The position numbers were made by a program, and so were the translations under genes. A stretch of DNA of 64,000 bases from Dipteris shenzhenensis (taxonomy: Eukaryota > Polypodiophyta > Polypodiopsida > Gleicheniales), in assembly GCA_047967505.1 (NCBI GenBank), contig CM106540.1. One strand, 5' to 3'. Below, one piece after another: positions 33,110 to 43,592 of the stretch. Each line of letters opens with the position of its first letter. Positions within the stretch are counted from its first letter, which is position 1. The notes below the pieces were generated by a model. That model saw only the letters and a list, made by a program, of their open reading frames with translations. It ran no database searches and was not told the DNA's origin.

Positions 33110-34983
33110 CTACTTTATTGTCCCGTTATGGATGAGAGCATTAAAAATGACATGAAATTCACCAAATCGACTAATTTGCAAACAAAATATCAAGGTTGTT
33201 AAAACTTTATTATTTTCACTCAAAATTTATAACGTCTCTAGTTTATGTTGATAACAATTTGAATAAAGCATATAGGAATTTGAATGTAGCATATAGCATT
33301 TCAAATATAGAACATGGTAAATAGATCTTTGTTTTTGCACATAGGAGTTTGTGTTTAGCATATATATTTTTGCATATATTTGTAGCTATTTGAATTTGGG
33401 ATATAGGAGTTTTCATTTATCACTTTGTACATATTTGGTAGCAATTTGAATTTGAGATATAGCACTCTAAATTTTGTACATATCATTTTGCATTTAGAAT
33501 TAGCACTTAGCATTGATCAACTAGCATTTTTGCATTTAGCAAATAGCACTTTGTATCAACACATAAACAAATAAACTTAACCACACATTCGTGTGGGGGG
33601 AGAGTCAGCACATTTCCTCTCCAAAAATTATAAGACCGAGGAACGTGCCCTTCCTTGGGTTCATATGATTTTGCATTTTGCACATAGCATTTTGCATATA
33701 GTATGTAGCAATTTGAGTTTGGTATATAGAACATACCACTTTGCATTTTGCACATGGTACTTTGTTTTTAGAAATGTATGATTTTGTATTCTGTACATAG
33801 TATTTTGCATTTTTGAAAATTTAATGGATCAATTTTGTAGTACAAAAAACTTTGAGGAGGTTGGCAATCGCCCATGCGTAGCAGCTCAAATTGCAAGCAT
33901 CAATAGCACGGCCATTGAAGCAACAAGGACGAGCTACAAGAACATCAAGCTAATGCCAATCAAAAACTCTGAATCATCAAGCTGCCTCTACAAGGTTTTC
34001 AAGAGCAAGTACCTTGGAGCAACTTGGCGCACAAGAGCTACTTGACTACTTGAAGCTACATCAGCTTGAAGAGATCAAGAACACTCAATGCACAGATTGG
34101 AGCTCTCCCACTATGCAGACTGAAACCGATGGAGGACTGGTGCTAGCAGAGGAAGGTGAGCTGGCCAAAAGGTGCGGACAAGACTAGCTCCTGAACGTTC
34201 TATCACCGGATCTCTTCACCCAAGAAAGTGATAGTGATTCTAACTCAAAGGACAGGGAACTTGAGCCAAACATTTGCAGCGGACATACAAATATGAATAA
34301 TCGTACTAATCATCACGCTACCTCTTGAATACTCTGAATCTTCACACTACCTTTCGAATACTCTAAACCATCATGCAGCTTCTAGAATCGTGTGCATTTA
34401 TGCACAGATTGTAGCTCTCCCACTGTGCAGTTTGAAACCGATGGAGGACTGGTGCTAGTGGAGGAAGGTGAGTAGGCCAAAAGGTGCAGACAAGACTAAC
34501 TCCTGAACGTTCTATCACCGGATCTCTTCACCCAAGAAAGTGATAGCGATTCTAACTCAAAGGATGGGGAACTTGAGCCAAACATTTGCAGCAGACATAC
34601 AAATATGAACAATCGTAGTAATGATCATGCTACCTCTTGAATACTCTGAATCTTCACACTGCCTTTCGAATACTCTGAACCATCACACAGCTTCTAGAAT
34701 CGTGTGCATCTCATTATAGGTTAAAGCCAAGAAAACGATCCTATGAACTATTACTACATCTACAAGTGCAGCCAATAAAAGAACTACTCTGGAACTTCTG
34801 CTATTGCTCGTCTATATGGTGTACGAAAAGAAACACCATTAATTACTTACACATAAAACACTTTGGCTCTATGGAAAACAGTTAAATGGTTGACACACGG
34901 GTAGTCACATGGGCTAGAATGGGCCATTTACAAGCACACAAATGGTGGGTAGTGGCCAGTCTATAGCATCATTTCACAGGTCA
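32502..34983. repeat. 2.48-kb direct repeat, copy A
   Basis: Matches copy B (35651-38132) end to end over 2482 bp at a constant 3149-bp offset, with scattered substitutions and few indels. It carries part of the Helitron-like fragment, an AT-rich stretch with many TTTGCATTT units (about 33290-33810) and a plus-strand ORF. Confidence 0.95.
33824..34900 (+). pseudogene. Unrecognised ORF with 312-bp internal tandem repeat (copy A)
   Basis: Starts 'MDQFCSTKNFEEVGNRPCVAAQIAS', runs to a frame change near 34015, and continues as 'EQLGAQELLDYLKLHQLEEIKN', 'TETDGGLVLAEEGELAKRCGQD' and 'SPDLFTQESDSDSNSKDRELEPNICS'. The last two blocks recur 312 bp (104 codons) later (34091-34402 and 34403-about 34710). 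The end reads 'LKPRKRSYELLLHLQVQPIKELLWN'. Stops interrupt each block. The same plan is present in copy B. Lies opposite the Helitron-like fragment, tail to tail; function unknown. Confidence 0.4.
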
Positions 34984-35161
34984 ATGGGAGTAAAAAGGGC
35001 TGCCAGACTAGTTGAAAAAAGTTAAGCGCTTGTTGGCAGCAGTACATTGATAAGGTACTTAGATTAGATGATAGTGGACTCAAGTTATGTAAAACTTGGC
35101 ACTAAAGATTGTATCCATATACTCTATTCACTCAAGATATGTAAAACTTGACACTAAAGCT
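34984..35161. other. Junction sequence between repeat A and the PPR fragment
   Basis: Contains two copies of a 40-60 bp phrase ('TATGTAAAACTTGRCACTAAAG', about 35085 and 35140). No gene seen. Confidence 0.4.
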
Positions 35162-35590
35162 CGTATCCCTATAGTCCATTCACTCATCATGCATGAGATG
35201 AGTATATACACTAGGGATGCACTGATAATGGCATTTCAAGAACCCACATTTTGATGTAGTATTTCTACAAACACTACCCTTACATCATCTAAGGCTATCA
35301 CACTTTTCATACACTACAGCCCGTATCCCTATAGTCCATTCATTCATCATGCATGAGAGGAGTATATGCACTAGGGATGCATTGATAATGGCATTTCAAG
35401 AAACCTCATTTTGATGTAGTGTTTCTACAAACACTGCCCTTGCATCGTCTAAGGCTCCCACACTTGTCATACACATTAATAAGGGCATATTTCATAGTAA
35501 TATCTGACTCAACAATAGAGGCTTGAATCATTGGAATTTGTTCTAGGGTTGCTACACTCACAGATGCATCCACATCACAAATGAAGATGA
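35162..35590 (-). pseudogene. PPR fragment with 160-bp tandem duplication
   Basis: Minus-strand reading gives 'DASVSVATLEQIPMIQASIVES' then 'INVYDKCGSL' and, in shifted frames, 'DDARAVFVETLHQNEVS-WNAIINA'. This is a PLS-class PPR repeat similar to that at 38850-40116. A segment starting CGTATCCCTATAGTCC at 35162 recurs at 35322 (160-bp offset), so the repeat's end is present twice. Frameshifts make it non-functional. Confidence 0.6.
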
Positions 35591-35592
35591 TC

Positions 35593-36240
35593 TTATATAG
35601 TTATTGGCAATGGATGGGAGTTTGTTGTTGTTGCAAGGAATGCCCAAGAAAGTAAGTTTGTTGAGTTACTACAGAATCTTTGCTGGTGATTCCAACATAT
35701 TAGTGGATTATCCAACATTGATCTCCTTTGTAGTATACCTGTTGCTAAAGATGTAATACCTTTAGAAACGTTTAGGGATATATCGATTATAGAAAGCATT
35801 TGCATTTCAAATATGTCCGCACCTAATACATTATGTAAATAGTCTAGATCATAGGGAACCGAGTACAACTTTCTGAATGGACTATCTATGCATGCTTTAC
35901 AAGCAATTTTTGATCTATGTCCTAGGCCATTTTCTACACGCAAACTTATGAACATATTGGATAAGTCATATGGTGTTATACTTGATTCTAGTAGTGATAT
36001 TACTGATTTTAACTTTGTAAAAGAACCTGTGTTAAATTCTATTCTACCACAATATACACAATATTGCATCTTCGAAATATATTGAGAAGTGATTTGGTTC
36101 CAATCTTTTAGAAATTTATTGATGAATAGCCATGAGGAGAAACTCGGTTATAATCGTCTTTTCTTGTTTTCTATGCTAATGTAGGAAGCACGTTCTCTCC
36201 TTTCAATAAGAGACCTTTTCATATTTGTAAAGTAAATTAT
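35593..36240 (-). pseudogene. Helitron-like N-terminal fragment (repeat B, shorter)
   Basis: Same protein as 32506-33109, in one longer open frame (36069-35593). It includes 'MQYCVYCGRIEFN' and 'DNPLICWNHQQRFCSN'. The Helitron-like sequence ends at 35651, where repeat B begins; downstream residues come from unrelated DNA. Copy A shows a frame break (near 32690) that is absent here. Confidence 0.55.
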
Positions 36241-38132
36241 ATGTTGAAGTAGAAGCACCTACTTTATTTTCCCGTTGTAGATGAGAGCATTAAAAATGAC
36301 TTGAATTCACCAATTCAAATAATCTGTAAACAAAATATCAAGGTTGTTAACACTTTATTATTTTCACTCAAAATTTATAACGTCTCTAGTTTATGTTGAT
36401 ACCAATTTGAATAAAGCATATAGGAATTTGAATGTAGCATATAGCATTTCGAATATAGAACATGGTAAATAGATCTTTGTTTTTGCACATAGGAGTTTGT
36501 GTTTAGCATATATATTTTTGCATATAGTTGTAGCTATTTGAATTTGGGATATAGGAGTTTTCATTTATCACTTTGTATATATTTGGTAGCAATTTGAATT
36601 TGAGATATAGCACTCCAAATTTCGTACATATCATTTTGCATTTAGAATTAGCACTTAGCATTGATCAATTAGCATTTTTGCCTTTAGCAAAAAGCACTTT
36701 GTATCCAACACATAAACAAATAAACTTAACCACACATTCGTGTGGGGGGAGAGTCGGCACATTTCCTCTCCAAAAATTATAAGACCGAGGAACGTGTCCT
36801 TCCTTGGGTTCATATGATTTTGCATTTTGCACATAGCATTTTGCATATAGTATGTAGCAATTTGAGTTTGGGATACAGAACATAGTACTTTGCATTTTGC
36901 ACATGGTTCTTTGTTTTTAGAAATGTATGATTTTGTATTTTGTACATAGTATTTTGCATTTTTGAAAATTTAATGGATCAATTCTGTAGTACAAAAAAAT
37001 TTGAGGTTGTTAGCAATCGCCCATGTGTAGCAGCTCAAATTGCAAGCATCAATAGCACGGCCATCGAAGCAACAAGGACGAGCTACAAGAATGTGAAGCT
37101 AATGCCAATCGAAAACTGTGAATCATCAAGCTGCCTCTACAAGGTTTTCAAGAGCAAGTACTTTTAGGAGCAACTTGGCGCACAAGAGCTACTTGACTAC
37201 TTGAAGCTACATCAACTTGAAGAGATCAAGAACACTCAATGCACAGATTGGCGCTCTCCCACTATGCAGAGTGAAACCGATGGAGGATTGGTGCTAGCGG
37301 AGGAAGGTGAGCTGGCCAAAAGGTGCGGACAAGACTAGTCTCTGAACGTTCTATCACCGGATCTCCACCCAAGAAAGTGATAGTGATTCTAACTCAAAGG
37401 ACGGGGAACTTGAGCTAAACATTTGCAGCAGACATACAAATATGAACAATCGTACTAATCATCACGATGCATCTTGAATACTCTGAATCTTCACACTGCC
37501 TTTCGAATACTCTGAACCATCACGCAGCTTCTAGAATCGTGTGCATCTATGCACAGATTGGAGCTCTCCCACTGTGCAGTCTGAAACCGATGGAGGACTG
37601 GTGCTAGCGGAGGAAGGTGAGCTGGCCAAAAGGTGCGGACAAGACTAACTCCTGAAATTTCTATCACTGGATCTCTTCACCCAAGAAAGTTATAGTGATT
37701 CTAACTCAAAGGACAGGGAGCTTGAGCCAAACATTTGCAGCGGACATACAAATATGAACAATCGTAGTTATCATCGCACCGCCTCTTGAATACTCTCAAT
37801 CTTCACACTGCCTTTCGAATACTCTGAACCGTCATGGAGCTTCTAGAATCATGTGCATCTCATTACAAGCTGAAGCCAAGAAAACGATCCTATGAACTAT
37901 TGCTACATCTACAAGTGAAGCCAATAAAAGAACTACTCTGGAACTTCTGCTATTGCTCATCTATATGGTGTATGAAAAGAAACGCCATTAATTACTTACA
38001 CATAAAACACTTTGGCTCTATGGAAAATAGTTAAAGGGTTGACACATGGGCAGTCACATGGGCTAAAATGGGCCATTTACAGGCACACAAATGGTGGGCA
38101 GTGGCCAGTCTATAGCATCGTTTCACGGGTCA
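35651..38132. repeat. 2.48-kb direct repeat, copy B
   Basis: Partner of copy A (32502-34983). Its left edge falls exactly at the AGTAAGTTTG phrase and its right edge after TTTCACGGGTCA. Confidence 0.95.
36940..38034 (+). pseudogene. Unrecognised ORF with internal tandem repeat (copy B)
   Basis: Equivalent of 33824-34900. The N-terminal part is intact to 37167 ('MYIVFCIFENLMDQFCSTKKFEVV...'). The internal repeat has a 310-bp offset here (37242 and 37552), so unlike copy A it is out of frame. The last part (37834-38034) is open: 'LKPRKRSYELLLHLQVKPIKELLWN', ending 'HFGSMENS'. Confidence 0.4.
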
Positions 38133-38849
38133 TCCTCTTCTTCACTGAAGGCACCCTCAACAATAGCAACCAATTCACAGTGCAATGGATCCACTTGGAG
38201 CCCTAGCTACAACATTGCAACCATAGATTACAAATGCAATATTAACTCTTGATGGTTTTAGCTAGTTGTTCCTTCTGGAATGTAGCAGGCAAGTCTAGGG
38301 GCACACATGCCCTACAAAAGTTAGTCAACCAACCCATCATAGGCCAACCAGAAGGTCAAGTTAATGGGACTAGATAAATTGACCAGGTCAGGCAAGATGG
38401 TTGCAACTCTATATAAGGACTCAGTTGGTCACTTAAGGGGGGCATCACCAGCCTCAGTTCAGACCCAGTCTGGAATAGCATAACAGCAATCCTTTTCAGT
38501 CCCCATAGGAATACCATAAAAGCCCTCATATAGCAGGCCATACAGCAATAGATCTTGGTCCCTACAACAACCTATAAAGCCATGAAATAGCTTCATCTTA
38601 CTTTGCGGTTGACATGGAAAACAGTTCCTTAACACCATATCAAATGTCAGCATCACCCCTTCCCGTACAGTTTGAAGAATGCCTACGTGGAGATTATTTG
38701 GAACATTTGTACCTTCATATGATATTTTGTACTAGACTAGTACAAAATATCCTCATTGTATATGCTTTTAATACACACATTATACTTGAATCGATTTAGG
38801 ATTCTACAGTATTTATAGGATGTAACAGAACTTATGATCTCACCTTCAA
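38133..38849. other. Unassigned
   Basis: No recognised gene. Short ORFs on both strands (38356-38656 minus) have no family features. Confidence 0.4.
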
Positions 38850-40116
38850 TAGATCATCCAACCTAACTGCATTAGGATAGATGTCTACAAGCAATACGTA
38901 TGGTGAAGTTTTTATTGCATCTAACTCAAAAGGAAAATTTATCACAAACAACACGCTTCAAATCATTGTGTTTTCTACATGAGGAAAGCAAGCTCGACCA
39001 TGCTTGAGAGGCATGTTTAAATGGCATGCTAATGATTAGGTCCTTTGCCTCTTCCAATAGTCCTTGTCACCCAAATACATCAACCATGCACACATACTGT
39101 TCCAATGAAGGGGTGATGCCATTCTCTCTGTTCATAGAGGAAAACTATAGGGAAAGCATCGCCTCCCATCATCCATTAGACTTGCATGGCTGCATGCAGT
39201 TAGAATGCTGATGAAGGTAACCTTGTCAAGGCTGGAGGCCTTCTACCTGCATTTGACCAAACAGTTGTAGGGCCTCTATGTCATGCCCACTCTGAGCATA
39301 TGCTACTATCATGGCAGAGTCCAGGAAACAACATTCCACTGTGCCATCTTTGCAAACACAGTCCTTCCATCATCTAAGTTCCCAGACTTTCCATACATGT
39401 TTACAAGGGTTGTCCCAACAAAATGTCTAACTCCAATCCATTACAAGCAACACTAGCATGAATCTCTTGACCCTCACCTAGGACTACCACACTGGCATGT
39501 GCATCCAAAGCAGAGATGAGTGTGATCTTATTTTTTAGCCAACATTTGACTGAACAATTGGAGGACCTCCTTGCCATGCCCATTCTGGGCATAGACTCCA
39601 ATTATGGCACTCCAGGAGACCACATTCTGTACTGACATCTGTACAAACACAATCCTTGCATCATCTAGGCTTCTGCACTTGCCATACATACTGAGAAGAG
39701 CTATCACAATAACGATAGAGGACTCCCATCCATGGACAATAACATGGGCATGGCTCTCTTGACCCTCTTCTAGTGCTACCACACTTGCACATGCATCCAA
39801 AACATGAATAAAAGTGATCTTGCTTAGCTAGAAGCCTTCTGCCTACATTTGACCAAAAAGTTGTAGGGTCTCATTGCCATGCCCATTTTGTGCATATGTC
39901 GAAATCATGGCATTCCAAAACACCACATCCTGCATTTTCAATGGCACCTTTGCAAATATAGCCATCGCATCATCAAGCCTCGAGCACTTGCCATACATAT
40001 TGAAAAGGGCTGTCCCAACAACAAGATGTATCTCCCATCCATTGCATATGATTTTACAATGGATTTCATGGCCCTCTTCTAGGGCTTGCACACTGGCACA
40101 AGCATCCAAAATATAG
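38850..40116 (-). pseudogene. PLS-class PPR protein, C-terminal half, broken
   Basis: Minus-strand order: 'MDACASVQALEEGHEIHCKI' (40109), 'LFNMYGKCSRLDDAMAIFAKV', 'WNAMISTYAQNGHGNETLQLFGQM', a stop, 'ITFIHVLDACASVVALEEGQE' (near 39790), 'YGKCRSLDDARIVFVQMSVQNVVSWSAIIGVYAQ' and 'LISALDAHASVVVLGEGQE'. Next are 'VNMYGKSGNLDDGRTVFAKM' and 'ACSHASLMDDG', then the E-type end 'YVCMVDVFG..GLLEEAKDLIISMPF' and remnants of 'SSCRKHNDLK' and 'LDDLLKV' (about 38850-38960). Five or more repeats are recognisable. Such proteins bind organelle transcripts. There are at least five frame breaks, and no introns are evident. The 'DACAS..ALEEG' and 'MYGKC' style is common in lycophyte, fern and moss PPR families. 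Confidence 0.88.
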
Positions 40117-40122
40117 GTTACC

Positions 40123-40434
40123 GTACAGTCTTCCGCTACATCGCGTCACATCATCCGTACTCTGCCAGTCCGTACCTGCGCTATCCATACCTACTGCTCG
40201 TACACCCTGTACATTTTTGCACAGTCCCGTTGCCAAGCCATACTAGTTGTTGTACACACCTCCGTACTTGCATTCTGTACTATCAGTGCCGCCATTCGTA
40301 CACATGTATGGATCCCGTACTGTCAACACAGAGCTCCATACAAGTCGCTATACAGCAAAGCTGACAGGCCCCATACAACACAATCCGTACAAGTTTAGTG
40401 CCATCCGTACAAATTTGCCGTACACAGCCCGTAC
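40123..40434. repeat. Cluster of 14 GTAC motifs, two exact TCCGTACAA
   Basis: GTAC occurs at 40123, 40157, 40172, 40200, 40209, 40252, 40264, 40277, 40298, 40317, 40387, 40407, 40420 and 40431. About 1.2 would be expected by chance in 312 bp. TCCGTACAA at 40384-40392 and 40404-40412 fits the TNCGTACAA core bound by plant SBP/SPL factors. Several CCATAC words look like CpG-decayed CCGTAC, so this may be an old short-unit minisatellite instead of a regulatory region. Confidence 0.8.
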
Positions 40435-40524
40435 ATTGTATGGAACCCTGTTTCATATGTATCTGTTTTGAGTTCTAATGCAAACACAATCCCTAATGCA
40501 ATGACCTTTTGAACAATTGGATGT

Positions 40525-40608
40525 GTAGAAATCTCAGACACAAGGTCTGGCTCCCACAACTACAAAGTAGAAATCTTAGACACACAAGGTCTGGCTCCCA
40601 CAACTACA
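40525..40608. repeat. 42-bp tandem duplication
   Basis: GTAGAAATCTCAGACACAAG at 40525 recurs at 40567, with the following GGTCTGGCTCCCACAACTAC also repeated. Confidence 0.9.
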
Positions 40609-40859
40609 AAGTAAACGACATAGCAAGCATGAGTATTAGAAAAAAAAGCAATCTTCTGAGTTTAAAATTTAATGAAATACGAACAAATGCACACGATGAA
40701 TGGTGTTTGGAAAAGCCATTGAAATGTACCAAAGTAATTGGCAGCTTCAGACTAAGTCATAAAATGTCAAAAGAAACTTGAATAAATAAACTAGATCTTT
40801 CCACACAACCCATAACCTCAGATTAATGCTCATGCCTTACTGATAAAGTAGATGCTTAC

Positions 40860-41005
40860 CTCTCAAACGCCTTTTGCATAACAACAAATTCGGATTTCTC
40901 TCTAGATCACTAAACCATTGCAAAGATGCAATTGCATCCTGGCAGCCAATTGCATGTCCTGAATATGAATGCCCGTGTAGAAGTGCCAAGAGGCAATTTC
41001 CACTG
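40860..41005 (-). pseudogene. Orphan exon similar to BIO1 (DAPA aminotransferase, biotin synthesis)
   Basis: Minus-strand frame 'LLALLHGHSYSGHAIGC' followed by 'AIASLQWFSDLERNPN', ending in a good donor site AGAG|GTAAGC (40860/40859). The LHGHSYS.HA.GC block matches the plant bifunctional BIO3-BIO1 enzyme, whose aminotransferase half makes 7,8-diaminopelargonic acid in mitochondria using pyridoxal phosphate. The next exon is not found in the 2 kb downstream, and the upstream acceptor lacks a polypyrimidine tract. It is therefore probably a stray exon or gene fragment. Recognised from family memory, not by search. Confidence 0.55.
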
Positions 41006-41187
41006 CTGTCGTTGCTGCCTTTCCCAACGTGCATGCCTGTTGTTGTCCACTGCTTCAAACAACCCACCATTTCAATCTCCCTCGTCCGTAACATATTACC
41101 CCTGTCATACCCCCACTTTTTTCCTTCTCCTTACTCTTCTTGTAAGGACTTCCTCATGGGGGTTGCTGATGCAAACGTAGCTTGTAA

Positions 41188-41424
41188 TCATGGGTGTCTC
41201 AAGAGGCCATTCTCAATGTGGCCAAGACGTGGAGAATCCATGACAAATTGGCATTGTGAGATCTCTTGGTAAATTGTATCAAACATCTTTTCAAGTGCAT
41301 AAAAAACAATTTCCTTTTTATCTACCTTGCCACTTTCTTTATTATAGAGGAGGAAATGGAGGGGGCCATTGAGCCCCTCTAGCCCTATGCTAGCGCCCTC
41401 CATTTCTTGCTCTACAATAGACAT
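41188..41424 (-). CDS. Short unrecognised ORF near the BIO1-like exon
   Basis: 78 residues: 'MSIVEQEMEGASIGLEGLNG', then 'KKEIVFYALEKMFDTIYQEIS' and 'VMDSPRLGHIENGLLRHP'. Same strand as the BIO1-like exon and 180 bp upstream of it, but not a part of BIO1 that I recognise. Its first codons overlap the hairpin repeat at 41353-41410. Confidence 0.25.
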   Translation of the reverse strand: MSIVEQEMEGASIGLEGLNGPLHFLLYNKESGKVDKKEIVFYALEKMFDTIYQEISQCQFVMDSPRLGHIENGLLRHP

Positions 41425-41672
41425 GGTTAGCTCACCAAAACTAAACTACCAATAGACATAGCTAAGCTACCAATTAACATTGCCCCTCAATAGACATGGT
41501 CGACTCCTCAAATGATGAATCCAATAGACATGGTCAGCTCCCCAAAGCTAAGCTATTAAAACTGAAGTCCCCATAAAGGAAGAAAAAATCGAGGGGGGAT
41601 TGAGCCCCTCTAGACCGAGCGTTAGCGAACAGGATGTTGGGGCTCAAAGCCCCGCCATTTCTTGGTCCTTGA
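41353..41672. repeat. Pair of hairpin-like repeats
   Basis: Copy 1 (41353-41410) has a perfect 11-bp inverted repeat, GAAATGGAGGG and CCCTCCATTTC, with a 32-bp loop. Copy 2 (about 41590-41672) shares GGATTGAGCCCCTCTAG, TTAGCG and CCATTTCTTG in the same order, but one arm is degraded. Small MITE-like structure. Confidence 0.6.
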
Positions 41673-42963
41673 GGAGCAATAATCGAGGGAGGAGTCGAGG
41701 AATGGCAGGCACCTGAGGTGAGGAGTAGAGGGAGGGCACTTGAGGTGAGGGAGAAGTTGAGGGAGAAGTAGCATTGTGAGAGTAGTTTCAATGCATTGCC
41801 TCATCTCAGAATCTAAAACTAGATTACAATCATCGAGCTTGAGCTCAATGTTCAATCTGACTATGGGAGAAACTTGTTCAAGAGTATCCTGGAGCGTGCA
41901 CATGGAGTCCTCAACCGAAACTATTCAAACTTCTAGAGCCCCGTCCACAGTTTTGTGGTGCAAAATCTTATCGGCCTACACTATCAATGTGAGAGATTAA
42001 AAATAAATCAGGTATGTTATGGATGCGAATCAATAGCTCTCTCTACCTTTACATACCTTCTGATCTTCCTTTTGATACTTGATTCCAAGGAACTTCCGCA
42101 GCTATTCACTTTTGCTGTAATCTACCTGCTTCTTGTCCGTCCCAGATCATTTCCCCACAGCAGAATAAAAAAATGAAATGGAATGCGATCAGACAAAGGA
42201 CCTATGTACCTTCTGAAAAACTTTGCATTGGAGGGGCGGAAGAGATGGATTGTAAAGAAAGCATCTCCATAGTTTCGCACTAAGAGAGATAGACAAGAAG
42301 CCGAAACACGATCAGGGATTGATAGGAAGCCGAAATGTGATTAGGCAACATCACTTTGCATTGGGGAATGAAAGGTGAGAGAACTCGAGAGTTGGATCCA
42401 GGGCGATAGATTGCAATTGCGAGATTTCAAAACAATGGTGAGACACAGAGATCAATAGATTGATAGCATCCAGGGATGTGAATCGTGATCGCATGGTAGC
42501 AAGACGCTCAACGCTCTGCAGAGCATTGATGAAGACAAAAGGGCGATGGAAACGGTTTGAAATTCAAAGGAGTTTCTTGGCATAAGAAATTAGAATCCAT
42601 ATTTTAAATTATGACACGTGGCTTAACGAGAACCCAGATTTTCATTTCATCCCACAATGCTACCTGCCTAAATATCATCACCTCAAAGAAATGTTATTAT
42701 ATTTCAATTCTAACCAATTCTAGCCAATGATGTCCACATGAACATTCCGTTTGAAGAACACTTCAAAGCAGACATATTGCGTCAACTCCAAATAAAAAGG
42801 AGGCAAATTCTTTAGAACATAGATACATTGTACAGCTTGATACTACATCGGCTTCAAAAGGATATAACAATTTAAAAGAAAACCCTGCAAGTGCAAAAAA
42901 ATATTATTACTTGAAGCGCAACAATCTGATATAAATCATAAACAGATTCGTTTCACTTTGCAT
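41673..42963. other. Unassigned, possible decayed gene flank
   Basis: Overlapping ORFs on both strands at 41776-42000 (plus) and 41622-41903 (minus); neither is recognised. No repeat or RNA gene seen. Near 42250-42420 the phrases 'AGAAGCCGAAACACGAT' and 'GGAAGCCGAAATGTGAT' repeat once. Confidence 0.3.
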
Positions 42964-43119
42964 TTACTTAAATCCATTTCTCACTCTGTACATCGTCTTT
43001 GTAATTTATTTGTATCCTTAACGTTGAATGTCTACGTATCCTTACTTAAATCCATTTCTCACTCTGTACATCGTCTTTCTAATTTATTTGTATCCTTAAC
43101 GTTGAATGTCTACGTATCA
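42964..43119. repeat. 78-bp tandem duplication
   Basis: TTACTTAAATCCATTTCTC... starts at 42964 and again at 43042, and both copies end TTGAATGTCTACGTATC. They differ at one visible base (CTTTG/CTTTC). Confidence 0.95.
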
Positions 43120-43352
43120 ACTTGCATGTAACAATAATTGTGGCCAGTTTGCGTTGTACTGAAATTGAAAGTGCCAATAGCGTCCCCATAAGGGGTGACC
43201 AATGAGATGCAGCTCGGGCTTGATTTCACAAGTTTTTCGTCCTTATTAGGGTTTTAGGCAAGCGTCTCGATGGAAAACAGGCTTTGTACTTTTGGAAGGT
43301 ACCTTTGACGTTTGGGGGGCGTAGAAGAAGTTTGTAGAAGTCGAGAGACAAG

Positions 43353-43592
43353 ATGGCAATGAATTGGGATATTTCCCTTGTGAATTCTTTCGTGTGTGTG
43401 TTTTTTGCTGTAGGACAAGCATTCTCGTCTGTCTGGATGGAGAAGATCGTCCCTCCCGTTGGAGTTGCATCTGTAATTACACACAGCTCTCAAACTCAGT
43501 CAAAGCAAGGAACTTTAGCTGTTGGAAGACACCGTCAGCACATCGTCATGAGTATGCTCTTGCCTCTATCCTTGTACTTCAAGTTTTCATAA
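43353..43592 (+). CDS. Possible first exon of an unrecognised gene
   Basis: ATG at 43353 in a good plant context (AGACAAGATGGC), after a leader containing TTAGGGTTTTAG. The product begins 'MAMNWDISLVNSFVCVFFAVGQAF', which looks like a hydrophobic signal or anchor, then 'WMEKIVPPVGVASVITHSSQTQSKQG'. A donor-like ATGA|GTATGC lies near 43550. No family recognised and no clear second exon. Confidence 0.25.
   Translation: MAMNWDISLVNSFVCVFFAVGQAFSSVWMEKIVPPVGVASVITHSSQTQSKQGTLAVGRHRQHIVMSMLLPLSLYFKFS

Noticed and set aside
33507-33755. ORF with repeated 'CKMQ' and 'AKCYVQNAKS' phrases, also at 36665-36904
   Set aside because: Arises from TTTGCATTTTGCA units on the opposite strand; low complexity, not a gene.
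41188-41424. Part of BIO3-BIO1 (dethiobiotin synthetase or aminotransferase)
   Set aside because: Proximity and strand fit, but the residues do not match what I know of either half.
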